Shown piece by piece: positions 39,228 through 51,275 of a DNA stretch of 64,000 nt. Position 1 is the first letter of the stretch, and each line of letters opens with the position of its first letter. Origin of the DNA: Nyssa sinensis (Eukaryota > Streptophyta > Magnoliopsida > Cornales > Nyssaceae); the NCBI GenBank assembly GCA_008638375.1, contig CM018051.1, positions 6,675,835 through 6,739,834 on the forward strand. The letters run 5' to 3'. The position numbers were made by a program, and so were the translations under genes. Under the pieces are notes generated by a model. The model ran no database searches. It had not been told where the DNA came from and saw only the letters and a list, made by a program, of their open reading frames with translations.

Positions 39228-40594
39228 CCAAAAATGAAGATTTCTCACCCAAACAAAAAGTACAAAATCTCAAAAATTCGAATATGAATATTATTGATAT
39301 ACTTTAAAAAATGAAAACATATTACATTATATTTAAATTACTACTCTAATTAGGAAATCCCAACTCTTATAGTAATCCTAACAAAATTAGGAAAATAGAG
39401 AAATTAATATATATATATATATATATAATTTGGGTCATTTTGTAAATTGTGCCCATAATACAAAACTAGATAAAAAGAAGAAGAAGAAAATAGTTACAAA
39501 CAACATCTCAATATAAATTTCTTAAGTGAAGTAATTGACAATCTAAGACTTTTCTTAAATAATAAGAATTTTTAATTAAAAACCTAAATTATGGAATTTG
39601 GTCAAAAAGTAGCTTTGGTCAAGACCATAAGACAATGAGTTTGATCTTTCTAGTTGCTCCAGGTCAAATATAAGAGTTATAAGTAAGAATGACAAAAGAG
39701 CAGGTTCAAGGAGAGAGTCCCCTCCCCTGTTCTTGCCCTATTTAAAAATAGTCCGCCCTCTCCTCGTCCCACCCCATTTACTATCTCCCTTATTCCCATC
39801 CTCATTTCCATTTAAAAGTTAATTCTTTAAATTTTACAAATAAAAACTAATTAACTAATATTATTAAAAATAAAAATCTATATTTACATATGTATATAAA
39901 TAATATATATAATATATACGCATAGTTAGATTTATATATGTGAGGGTATTTAATGATTATGAAAATACTAAAGGAAATTTAATCTGGGCAGCGAAGGGAT
40001 ACCTTCTCTGAACCCGTCACGAGTTTTAGTATCTCATCTCATTCCTGTTTCACTCTGTTTGTTTTCTTTCCAAAACTATCTGATTAGTGGTGGAACAGAA
40101 ATATTTTCCTATACTTAGTCATGAGCCTTAAAAGTCGAATTTGTCAAAATTAAATCTATATACACTTTGACTCGTAATGAGACTTATTACGTTGCTATTA
40201 TTTCAATAACTCTTCAGTGACTTTTCTACATCAAAATTTTGCTAGAGTAAATAAAGATCTTACCTGCATATCTTGAATGATTTTAGGAGAATATCAAGTC
40301 CCCCCGGTTGATTTGCAGTATCTTCCATTTGCTGCCATGACCCTTTGATCATTTTGTAACAATTCTCGCTCTCACTCTGATATTTCACGTGAAAGCCCAA
40401 AAAGTAAATAAACAAATAAAATTAGACACAATTACAATTACATTATGTTGTTGTTATTATATATTTTATTATAATTATATTTACTTAAAATACAGTGCAA
40501 GTGTTTTGTATTAGTAATTAAGGAATTATTCTCAAGTTACAAATCAATTATTAGTAAGTGGAATTATACTATGAGTGAGTGTGTGTGTGCGCGC

Positions 40595-40628
<34 letters not shown>

Positions 40629-42106
40629 CTAAAGTCTTGGGTGATGATGTTGTTGAAGCTATATGGAGATGTAATATTCTCAAAATAGAGGATTGGTGCA
40701 GAAGAAGCCAAGGCTCCAATGGCAACATGTGGGTACTTCAACCTAAACCATGCTGCCAGCACTGCAAACCCCAGTAAACTCAATTAATTTCATAAACTTT
40801 CCAATCCAAAATCATATATATATATATATATATAAATTTATTATATTAATTTTTTTTTAGATTTTTGACAATTATACTAATTTTTCATGTGATATTTGAA
40901 TTTAGATTGATGTCCCCTACTTAATTTGACAACCTATAAACATTTCCTTCAATTAATTTTTCTTTATAAAAAGACAAAACTATTTCTTTTATATTTTTTT
41001 TTTTACATTTTTTTAATTTTGACCAATTTTTTTTAAACTTTCACTAAAGATTTTTTTTTATATAAAAGTAAATTTAAGGTAAATAACTTATTTTTTATAT
41101 AAAAATAAATTTAAGATTTTAAACAATATTTATTTGAAAATGAATAAAAAAATTGAAAAAATTAGTCAAAAATGAAAAATGTAAAAAAAAAACATAAAAG
41201 GATAGTTTTGCCTTTTGAAAAAAAAAATTGATAGGAGAGGGTTTTTGTAAGTTGTGTAAAGTATGAGAGGAGGAGCTAATTTCAGAAATTATAAAAAAGT
41301 TAATGTAATTATCGAAAATCTCAAAAAATACAAATTTAATTTACCATATATAAAAGGATGCTAATTATAGAAATAAAGTAAGAAAGAAAAACATACTTCC
41401 TCCATAGGAACCTCCAAACACCACTACAGGATAATCAGTTGCAGACAAATTCTTCTTTAGATCAATGATCAGAGCTGCATAATCCGCCAGCGCCTGCGTT
41501 GAGTTCAGATATCCCAGTGTACTTGCATTCATTACATCTTTATCACCCCCAAAAGGAATAGATTTTCCATAAAACCTATGCTGCAATTCACATTTAATTT
41601 CCAATTCAATAACATATTCAATCCCCTGTTTTTTTTTTTTTTTTATTTCAGTTAGGTTTTTAATTTTTTATCAACCACGTTTGGTTGTCGGGAACATGGA
41701 TGGAAAAGAAAAGAAAAATCAATTAAGTTACCTCGATGAAAACTACAAGAGCTTTGAAAATGGGTGCGGTGTCGAACAAAAAACCTGTATTTTGAGTAAT
41801 AAACTCAACATCTGCTTCACCTCCCATGTAGACAAAGATTGGAGCATTCTTCTTAGCACCACCCCAATAAGTGTCATTGATCAAGTATTTTTGTTGAAAG
41901 GTCTGATAGCTCTGTGGATGATAATTGAAGTGATCAAGAATTTGGGTGAAGTACTTTGTTTTGTAGAGCTCATTTTCTGTAGAAAGAGAAAGCTGTTCTG
42001 GCCGAATGATGGAAGAAGGAAAAGTTGGTGCAATCTTAGCAAAGGAGAAAGCAGAAGAAAAGGGAAAGAAGAGAGTATATAATAAGAAAAATATCCTAAT
42101 CCCCAT
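34294..42106 (-). CDS. S28-2: serine carboxypeptidase S28 with frameshifted C-terminus
   Basis: Ten exons join on the minus strand to 530 aa: 42106-41732, 41580-41397, 40761-40628, 40376-40264, 38916-38793, 37790-37635, 36079-35924, 34954-34875, 34761-34712, 34514-34294. The start is the ATG matching that of S28-1; an in-frame TTG twelve bases upstream is not an ATG. Signal peptide, GGSYGG (Ser183), DPWSGGG (Asp435) and GAHHVDLR (His460) are all present. In exon 10 one extra base near 34425 (ACTTCAGTT against ACTTGGTT in S28-3) shifts the frame after REVNIIT. The usual short ending KWISQYY...PSH is replaced by about 50 unrelated, partly hydrophobic residues ending at 34294. The original-frame stop would be at 34377-34379. 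It could be a working enzyme with a new tail or an early pseudogene. Introns hold a TRIM, MITEs and tandem repeats. Confidence 0.85.
34795..34862. repeat. GA / poly-G / GA tract in S28-2 intron 8
   Basis: (GA)n, CCCC, an uninterrupted run of about 23 G, then (GA)n, ending about ten bases from the exon 8 donor. The length of the G run may be an assembly artefact. S28-4 has a shorter version (GA, then G11) at about 53366-53397. Confidence 0.85.
35033..35076. repeat. TA/CA microsatellite in S28-2 intron 7
   Basis: (TA)n followed by (CA)n just upstream, on the plus strand, of a MITE-containing stretch in intron 7. The equivalent place in S28-4 has only a short TATATA. Confidence 0.85.
35415..35823. 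mobile_element. hAT-like MITE in S28-2 intron 7
   Basis: The ends are TAGGGGTGCAAGTCGGGCG and, in reverse complement, TAGGGCCACAATTCGGTCGA. The flanks ACGTTAAC and GTTTTAAC are a decayed 8-bp duplication. The orthologous insertion in S28-4 (53900-54571) has the clearer flanks ATTTTAAC and GTTTTAAC, so the insertion predates the block duplication. Confidence 0.7.
36958..37406. mobile_element. Foldback (MITE-like) element in S28-2 intron 6
   Basis: The element of about 450 bp has long inverted ends. The left end reads GGATAAATTACGACGACTTC and continues with TTTCTGATAATTA; the right end in reverse complement carries AGAGTAAACTTC and TTTTTGACAATTATACTGA. The middle contains TTTTCAAAATGACAATATTACCC. 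Relatives lie in S28-2 intron 2 (about 40840-41350) and in S28-4 (55714-56167). Confidence 0.6.
38138..38490 (-). mobile_element. TRIM retrotransposon (353 bp) in S28-2 intron 5
   Basis: Two direct repeats of 108 bp (38138-38245 and 38383-38490) with TGTCAC...GTGACA-type ends enclose 137 bp. On the minus strand the 5' LTR (38490-38383) is followed directly by TGGTATCAGAGCC, the primer-binding site matching the 3' end of a plant methionine tRNA. There is no coding capacity. These are the defining features of a terminal-repeat retrotransposon in miniature. The repeats have diverged noticeably, so it is not a fresh insertion. Flanks GCAAAA and AAAAAA allow an A-rich target duplication. It has the same orientation as the gene. 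Confidence 0.85.
39007..39425. repeat. Two-unit tandem duplication (about 217 bp period) in S28-2 intron 4
   Basis: Both units run from AAAATGAAG and TTCTCACCCAAACAAAAAG through GAATATGAATATTATTGATA to CCTAACAAAATTAGG and a TA microsatellite. The second unit starts near 39226. Sequence of the same type occurs near 3050-3180 and in reverse orientation near 47200-47400, so the unit derives from a dispersed LTR-like repeat. Confidence 0.8.
40597..40626. repeat. CT microsatellite fused to the exon 3 splice donor of S28-2
   Basis: The gene-strand intron begins GTCTCTCTCTC and continues as (CT)n, then a GC-rich GCGCGC / CACACAC stretch. It has the same layout as S28-1 and S28-3. Confidence 0.85.
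40840..41350. mobile_element. Foldback (MITE-like) element in S28-2 intron 2
   Basis: It is AT-rich with inverted ends of the kind seen at 36958-37406: AGATTTTTGACAATTATACT on the left and AGTTAATGTAATTATCGAAA on the right. Its right flank (AAGGATGC followed by ATAGAAATAAAGTAAG) is the sequence found to the right of the hybrid element in S28-4. Confidence 0.5.
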
Positions 42107-43092
42107 TATTTTCCTCAATATGGTTTCTATGGTTTTCAGAGATGATAGAAAAAGAGATAAACAAAGATGAAGATGTACTGTCCTGGATTTTGTCTAATGC
42201 AAGTTTTAGGGAAAGAACCATGGACGAGGATGGAAAAAAGTATTGTGGTAAGGTAGTACAAGAAAAATTATAATTATTCAAATTAGTTTTAAATATGTAA
42301 CATAAATAATGTTATGTTATTATTTTAATTTAAAATATAAATTACACGTTTGAAATTAATTTAAATTACCATAGAATTTTCCGTAATACCTAAAACGAAA
42401 TAATTTTTTGAAGGCGTTGGGTGTTAGCTAAAGTTAGACGAATTCTTTGCCACTTTGTTGGCCTATATGTTGACCTAAAAGAGAATTAGAAAAAGTTTGC
42501 AAATATCTATGTGGATTAGGGAGAAAGTATATTGTCCCTCGAGACCACCATGTGACTAGGTCACCATTCAACATCGAACCGACATATAGATTATGTTCTA
42601 TTAAAACTGGCAAGACATAAGTCACACGATGCCTCATGCATAGTGACAAATCCAGAAATTACAATTAGGAGAAACGAAATTGTAAATTTCAAAATTTAGA
42701 AATTTTTTTATAAATATATAAAAAAAAAATTGGAAGACCAAGTCTTAGTTTTTTTTTAAAAAATCTAATAAAACAAAGGATAAAAAATACAATTTATAAA
42801 CATTTTTTTTTGGGGGGGGGGGGGGGGGGGGGGCGGGCATGGCCCTTTAGTTCCGCCTCTACTTATGCACCAACAGAGGGTGACATTGTCACGTTGATGT
42901 CTTAGAGCACTGAAATCAGACATAGTCTAATAACTCCCTTTAAAACTTATAAAAAAACATATAAAAAAACATTTGACCGTCTCATTACTCTTGTAAACGC
43001 AGCATATTGTTAATTATGCACATTAATACTCGTTTAGATCCTGACTTTGGTAATTCAGCTTAATCAACTATTTTAATGGTAGAATTCATACT

Positions 43093-43130
<38 letters not shown>

Positions 43131-43981
43131 CTCATGTGTTTTAACTTGTTCGATCAATCAAACAGATTCTTGGAACACATTTGTATTTACCAAGCTTCAT
43201 TAGGAAAGGAGCTAAAACCTAGCTGGGGTCTAAATTATATTGGGAAAACCTTGGACTCTTCATACCTCTCTGTTTCATGTATATGGCCCCATGTTCATTG
43301 ATTTTCCATTACAGTGATTCCATCGTACACTTTGGGGACAACATTAGGTCATTTGGTAATTTCTATGTAAACCTTCTTTTTATCTTTTTATTTTTTTGTG
43401 TCAAAAAATGAATCTATCAAAATGGGATGCTTAGCATATCCCAGCAACACAAACCGACGAATTTCTAGTAACTCTCTTTTCTAAATAGTAAAGAAATTAG
43501 ATGTTCGCTTATGTGATCATAATTGAATTATATAAATTCAATGCTTCATTTTTCTCTCTCTTTCTCTATTTTTTTTTTACCAAAATTGTCTAGATCGTTA
43601 ATTCACAACAGTCATTATGCGGGAGTTAATTTCATATATACATGAGCTACCAATGGAGTTATATATGGTATAACAAATGTACTCAGATGAGCATGGTAGT
43701 ATTACTACATTTGTTTGTCAATTTTGAAACTTCATCTTCCAATAGCAAACCCATCAAATAATGTGTTATTAAACCTATTTGTATTATTATTCAATGTGAA
43801 ATTTACTAAGAATTCAACTGAAGGTGCCAGAAAAGACCCAACTCAGGACGAGGGGTTAATAAATTTGGTGAATGGTAGTATATGTGAGTGTATAGATATA
43901 ACACAGCTTTGCCAAATACAAGTTGCCTTTAAATGGATGTAGAAGGTAGACTGTGTGTGTATGGGTGTGTAAATATAAAGT
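42107..43981. other. Intergenic spacer between S28-2 and S28-3
   Basis: It contains the S28-2 leader and promoter side (above 42107) and the S28-3 downstream flank. Notable are a run of about 26 G broken by one C at about 42809-42837 and a TA microsatellite at 43097-43129. The stretch is repeated, without the microsatellite and with a shorter G run, at about 57526-59536. No gene was recognised. Confidence 0.6.
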
Positions 43982-44411
43982 CTAGTGAGAAGGATAGGCC
44001 AAGCTCTGGTAATATTGAGAGATCCACTTGGTTATGATATTGACCTCTGTTCTTCTCACATCTCTAAGCCATTCTGGATCTTCACCTGTTGAGAACCTCA
44101 AGTCTACATGGTGTGCTCCTGTCATAAACCAACACCCATATCTAAACATGACGGGAAAACATATATAAATGTAATATAGCTTTCGAAATATTATTTTGAG
44201 GAATGCTACCTTCAGTCGTAACAATTTGAAACTCGCAATCAAATTAAAACTTGCAATAGACATCACAACTTTTTGATTTTTACGACTGACCGTAACATTC
44301 CTCGTATTACATTTATTAGACACTAACCTTCTTTGGCAACTATGGCAACTATGCTATTGGATATATTTTTTAGCACCCTGCAGCCAGACATAAATGTACT
44401 TAGTTACCAAC

Positions 44412-44482
<71 letters not shown>

Positions 44483-47400
44483 ATATATCTTACCCTCCAC
44501 CACTCCAAGGGTCTCTTAAACCATTGAAGAAGATAATATTACTTCCAAACCGCTTCAAAACCCTCTCAATATCCTGCCTCAAACAACCAAATTAAAGTTG
44601 AAAGTTAAGCATGCATTAATCACAAAAAATGGCCACAGGCCAAATATATATATATAGAAATGGTGCTGTATAGACATGTGTAAGATACCCACATGGCCAC
44701 CAAACTCAGTAGTAATCCAGTTGGGCCTGGGCTCAATGTTAAAGGCTTGTTTGCAGTAACAGACTGTGTCATTGTAACTCCATTCAGAGGCAGGAAATAT
44801 ACTGTCCTCATTGTTACCACTGGTTGGCATTATCATCTCCGTACATGCCTGCAAGGATTTCAAAGAAAGTTGAGCATGCATTCTTTCATAGAAGATTGAT
44901 TTGGGAGGAATTGTTCCTTTTCTTTTTCAAACATTGGAAGAAACAGACCCTCGTTTCTGTTCCGAATTTTTTTAAGTGTGTCAATTATTGATATTAATTT
45001 ATAATTCATATAAATTATTAAGGTATTATCATTTATAATGAAAAGGATAAATTGTTTTATACACTTTAATTTTTAAAAAATATAAAAAACTGATTTCTAC
45101 TTAATCACATTTTACAGAGATTGATTCCCATTATTGAATTTCTACTTTATAAACAATAAATTGCTAACAATATAAAATTTCAAACAACATTGTTTTTCAA
45201 AAAAAAAAAAAATTTAATATATTGAACAAATAAAAAAATTTAAATAATGAAAACTTCCTTTCACATTAAATATATATCTCTTGTTTAAATCATTTTAGCA
45301 TTACTGTATAACAATTTTTTTTGGTAATTTTCCAACTTTACCTAAGAAAAAAAAAGTTAAATATTGAAAATTATTATTTGGGTATTTAAAAAATTACTCC
45401 TACATTTACTTTAATTACTATCTAGACATACTATATCATAAAATAACTTCAACAAAAAAAAAAATATTTTTAATGAATATGTTAAACCCTTCCTCAATCC
45501 GGGTCCATTTTCTTTTTTTTGTCTCTCTTTCTTTTTCTTTCCCTTTTCTTTTTTTTTGGTACAGTCCCACACAAAGTATTAAATAATCATATTTTTTTAA
45601 TTACTATAACTAGCCAAAAGACTAGTCACAATTAGTTTTGTTCTTAACATATGATGTCCACTTTTAGCATCTAACTTATTCATTGGAATAACTTTTTGAT
45701 AATTAACGCTGATTCTATTCTGGACATCCGGTTATTAAAAAAAAACTAACACTGATACTAATAGTCCTATTAACACATCCATTGAGGATGCTCTTACGTT
45801 GTAAAAGTATTAATACTATATTTTTTATTGATTTTTCTTGTTGTGCGAAAGCGACCAAACAAATAATAAATTGATCTCAAACAAGTAAAAATAAATAAAA
45901 CGTACAAAAAACATATAAGGTTTACGTGATTCGGTAAGATGCCTACATCTACAGGCATCGATAATCAGTTTACTATGTATCAAAGATATTACAAAAATAA
46001 AAAAACTCTCAAAGCCGAAACTCTTTTTTTTCTAACGACGGTTATTTTCTCCTAAGTCAAAACTTTAAAGATAATACTCTTATATAAGTAGGATACAACA
46101 GAAGAGACAAAACAGTCTCAAAAATAAAAACGGGTTAAAAAGATTTTCTCCAAACCGCTGTATTTTTCAGGTGACAAATGGATCATAAAAAATTCGGATA
46201 AATTCATCACAATCATCCAACGTTTTTTACTTTTCATTCCCAATCTACATGCTAGATAGAGATGGGGAGAGAAGGAAAATTTGACTTTTTTTTAACATAG
46301 TATGTGAATTATACTGACAACAACTAATGTAACAGCCAAAGGTGAAAAACATAGCATTGCTCGTGTAGAAAAACCGCAAAAACAATCATTTCCTAAAATA
46401 TTCTTTTAAATCGCCTCTCTGCATTGATTAAATTTGTATCCATACTATAATAGCTTCTAATGTTTTGGGATCCAAGGGAACAATTGGAATAGTTTGTAAT
46501 CATTTCAAGACCAACTTTTGCGTATGAGGCACACGCTCTTCTCGGATACTTCCACATGTGCTCTTCATTAGCTAAGATTGGTTGTTTCAAACTCACGATA
46601 GTGATTCAGCTTTCAGCAGCAAATAATTGCTTTTTTTTATAGGGTTCTTCTCCTTTTTCATGCGTTGTGAAATTCATGGTTATATGATTTTTTTTATTGG
46701 CCAACTAATTCGGGATCAGGTCGTGAGGAGGAAACTCAATATATATCATTTTTTTTAATTAATTCATACATAACGTTGCTTTGACTTTAATCGAATCTTT
46801 CGTTAGTAGACGATAAAATTAATTCAGATACTAAATTATCAAAATATATATATATATATGTAGATATATTAAAATATATGATGAGCTGCTAACCCCATGT
46901 CTTTTGAGCGCATAGGTGTCCGAGCAAACTTAAAATACACACAATTATCAACAAATAACGTGTATCAATTAAATCAGGACCAGCTAAAGATTCACAAAGG
47001 AAGCAATATATATGTAGTGTTAAAGTCCTCTACATTGGGTGACTCCAACAATCGCTTCGGATATACATAATCACCCACAAATCACGTATATCGGTTAAAT
47101 CAAGACCCAACTAAAAATTTGTAAGTGTAACTGATGTAGGACAAATATGGTATCATAAAAATTAAAAAATAAGGATATTTATTTTAGAGTTGTATTGTTT
47201 GTTTAGTTTTTAATTTTAATTTATTCATAATTTTTTTAGTTTCCTAATTTTATTAGGATTAATATAAGAATTAGTAGTTTCTATTCAAATTAGTAGTTTT
47301 TATTATATTATAATTAGTATAAAAATAAAAATTTTGATTTACTAGTCAAAATATAATATTCTAACTCTATAAATATCATGTAATATGTCTTTATCATTAA

Positions 47401-47547
47401 GTTTTTTATCAATACAATATTAATTACGAATTTTAAAAAAAATTCTTTTCTTTTTGAATTAATTGTTTCTGATTGGGTTTAGAATTTTCCGTTTTTGTAT
47501 ATTAACATTGATCTTATCTATTGTTCATATTTTTGTATCGCATTAAT

Positions 47548-47584
<37 letters not shown>

Positions 47585-47905
47585 CATCCTCTACATTGGC
47601 TAACCCCAGCAATCCTTCAATTTCTCAAAATCGACCTTTCTTCTAGCTAATTTTTATTTTCTTAAAGGTATTTATGTCTTTACGATCACCATAAACATGT
47701 ATGTTTAAATATTATAACAAGTATTAATGCTTATTGTAAATGCTATAAACAATCATTAATATAAAGGTATAAAATATCTATAGTAGTTGAAAAGACATAG
47801 ATGTCCCTAAGAAAATAAAATAGACTCATAAAAAAAGGGTCATTTTTTCAAATTAAAAAATAAATAGATTGTTAGAATCATCCTAAGGGCAGTTAGTAAT
47901 TCCCA

Positions 47906-47942
<37 letters not shown>

Positions 47943-49438
47943 CGATGGCTTGCTGTTATGTTCCTTTTAAAATATGTTTAGGCCCATCTTGTTTTAAAAC
48001 TTTGGGCCACAGAACAGGGGTTTTGCTGGCCCATGAGTATGTTAAGGGGGTGTATGTAGCATGTACTCCAGGGAAGTATAGTAGCAAAACTTATTTCGTC
48101 GTATATTCAATTTTTAGGGACATTTAAAACCTCAGATGTCAAAAAGTCAGCACATAGAAATCAGAATATTCTCGTACCTGCCACGTCCATCCGCCAAGGC
48201 CGTGCGGATCTGATTCATCGGCCAGATCAAAACACGTGGCATTTCCACTGTAGTTATAATAGATGTTGGCCGCACCGTACAACTTTGCAAATGTATCATT
48301 TCCGACCGTTGGATTGTCAATTGCCTTGCACATCTGCACAAAAATATACCCATTTTATATTTTGAAAGTCAAGAGACACTTTTTATGTATAAGAAATAAA
48401 TTTCAATTAACAAATAAGAAATATATTTTTAACATCTAAAGAAATTTATATGTTGATTTTTAAAAAACATAGCAAGTCAAGTAAAAATGAATAAAATTAT
48501 AAAGAAAGTGTGTATAATTATTTTCAAAAAATAAAAATAAAATTTTATTTTTTGATATAATTTTTAAATTTTTATTTTTTTTATCTTTTTTTTTTAAAAA
48601 ATAGATTTATCTCCTTTTCAAAAAATTGCATATTTTTACAAGAAATCCTTTAAATTTTTTTTTTTTTCCCTCAAAAGTGTATGCTATAAATACACCCTAG
48701 AAGCAATTTTTATATGATCGGACCGCTTCACCGAGCACCGGCTTAAACATCAAGAGTCAAGAATACCCATAATAGTATAATGTATAATTAAAAGAGTAAT
48801 GTTAGATACATCAAATTGGTTTATCGAATGACATCATTTATCATAATTTTTTAAAAAAATTTAAATAAAAAGACAAAATAGATCAATTTATTTTAAAAAT
48901 ATCATTGACATATCATCTAGTAAACCAAACTGGTATATAAAGCATTTTTCATAATTAGACATAAATGTAAAATTTGTTACCTGTTTCACTGGATATGCTG
49001 GCAAGGGGCTGAGGAAATTAGAGGGAGTTGGATAATCTGTCATGGCTGTATAAACATATGCTGTATCAAGCCAACTTTCAAGAGAGTCTGCACTTATATA
49101 ATTCCTGTGGAAAAAAAAAATATATGTATATTAGAACTCTTCATAAATAAATTTTGCTACAGTGAATTAAGATCTTACTTGCATATCCTGAATGATTTTT
49201 GGAGAATTTCAAGTCCTTTGGGTTGATTTGCAGTGTCTCCAATTTGCTGCCATGACCCTTTGATTACTTTGTAACAATTCTCACTCTCACTCTGATATTT
49301 CACATGAAAACAAAAATTAAAAAAAAATCAAATTAAACAAAATAATTAAAATTTACAAATCGTCATTTTTATTTTACTATAATTATTATTACTTAAGATA
49401 CATACAATAGCAAATCTAGATCATAGAATTAGGGAGAA

Positions 49439-49469
<31 letters not shown>

Positions 49470-51244
49470 TTTTAGGGGAATTTCTTATAAAAATATGAGA
49501 AATTTTAAGAGACAGTTCCTAATTTTTTTTTAAAAAAAAAAAAAATCTATAAAAATAATAATAAAGAAATAAAATTTTGAAACTTTAAGAGGGACTAGCC
49601 ACCATGTAGATTCGCCATTAGATACAATGGTGGATATAAAGGGACTAGGCCCCCAGTTTTTTTTATACTTTTATAAAAACCCCTTTTAAGTTCTAATTTT
49701 TATACTTTTACCCCCTTATCTTAAAGATCTGAATCAACCATTCATTGGATACAGAGCACGTGATTGGTATTAGTAATTTTGGAATTATTCTCATGTTACT
49801 AATCAATTATTAGTAGGAGAAATAATTCGAATAGTCATGACTGTGACTATTAAAACTTGACTATCCATGTATTGTGCTGCGGCACTTGAATGTGACATGT
49901 GGATATGAGAAATTCACATGTTACTAATGAATTAATAGAGAAATAATTCGAAGAGTCGCGATCATGACTATTAAAACTTGACTATGAATGTATTGTGGTG
50001 CTTGAATGTAATCTATTGTTATGAGAAATTATTTTACGAGATTGACATACCAAATTATTATGTACGAACTTTTAAAATTTTTTAAAAGTAAGAAAAACTT
50101 TACTCTCATAAATCATAAAAATATTCAACTTTAGTGAAAAATCATTATATAATAATGTGATGTAACGGTTAAAATAAATTTCATTGCATGGACAATAATA
50201 AAACATGTATATACATATGTAATTTTATCACAAACTTTATTTATAAAAATAATATTACGTGACCCGTACATGTTTATCCAAAAAAGGTGCTCAAATAACA
50301 TGACTGATGTGAAAATTGTTGAATAATAATATGATTTCTTAAAATTAATTAATATGATAATAATAATAAATAATTATTTTTTATTTGAACAAAAATATAG
50401 ACAAACATACATAAACATACATACCAAGAAACACCATTCCATCTATAATGTCTTACTAGTATCTTGGGGAAAAAAAAGGTAGCCATAAAAAGCAGTGTGT
50501 GTGTGTGAGAGAGAGAGAGAGAGACAGAGAGAGAGAGACCCAAAAGTCTTGGGTGATGATGCTGTTGAAGCTATATGGAGATATAATATTCTCAAAATTG
50601 AGGATTGGTGCAGAAGATGCCAAGGCTCCAATGGCAACATGTGGGTACTTCAACCTAAACCATGCTGCCAGCACTGCAAACCCCAGTAAACTCACTCCAT
50701 TAATTTCATAAATCCAACCCAAATCCAACTGTGTGTGTACGTGTGTGTGTACACAACACATATATGTACATTCTGTTTTAATTTTCTATAAATATTTTGA
50801 AGGATGGTTATCATAGAGAGAAAATAAGAAGAAAAGAACATACTTCCACCATAGGAACCTCCAAACACCACAACAGGAGAATCAGTTGCTGATAAATTTT
50901 TCTTCAGATCAATGATCAGAGTTGCATAATCTGCCAAGGCCTGCGTTGAGCTCAGATATCCTCTTGTACTCGCATTCTTATAGGCTACATCTTTATCACC
51001 TCCAAAAGGAATTGATTTTCCATAGAATCTATGCTGCAATTCACATTTAATTTCCAACTCAAAAACATATTCAATCCCCTGTTTTTTTATGTCAGACCCT
51101 CTTTGGTTGTCGGGAACATGGATGGAAAGGAAAAGAAAAACTAATCTGCATCTTTATCACCTCCTAAAGGAATTGATTTTCCGTAGAATCTATGCTGCAA
51201 TTTACATTTAATTTCTAAATAGAAAACTTATTCAATCCCCTGTT

Positions 51245-51275
<31 letters not shown>

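Larger units (their letters stand above)
34680..48730. repeat. Source block of the two-gene segmental duplication
   Basis: From intron 9 of S28-2 through S28-3 intron 5, exons, introns and spacers reappear in the same order and orientation at about 53255-64000. Coordinate offsets are about 18.7 kb at S28-2 exon 7 versus S28-4 exon 7, and about 15.4-15.6 kb from S28-2 exon 1 rightwards. The difference is the internal deletion in S28-4. The right limit is not visible. Confidence 0.85.

Noticed and set aside
39684..39800. Possible hAT-like MITE end with CCCCTCCCCTGTTC and CCACCCCATTTA stretches
   Set aside because: No inverted partner end or target duplication could be found. Probably a degraded relative of the elements listed.
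42107..42118. Upstream extension of S28-2 from 42118
   Set aside because: The codon at 42118-42116 is TTG, not ATG. The ATG at 42106 aligns with the S28-1 start.
47945..48127. 60-codon plus-strand frame, repeated at 63335-63517
   Set aside because: It is present in both duplicated blocks, but the differences between copies are mostly amino-acid changing and it lies within intron 6. No domain was recognised. Shared ancestry of the blocks is enough to explain it.
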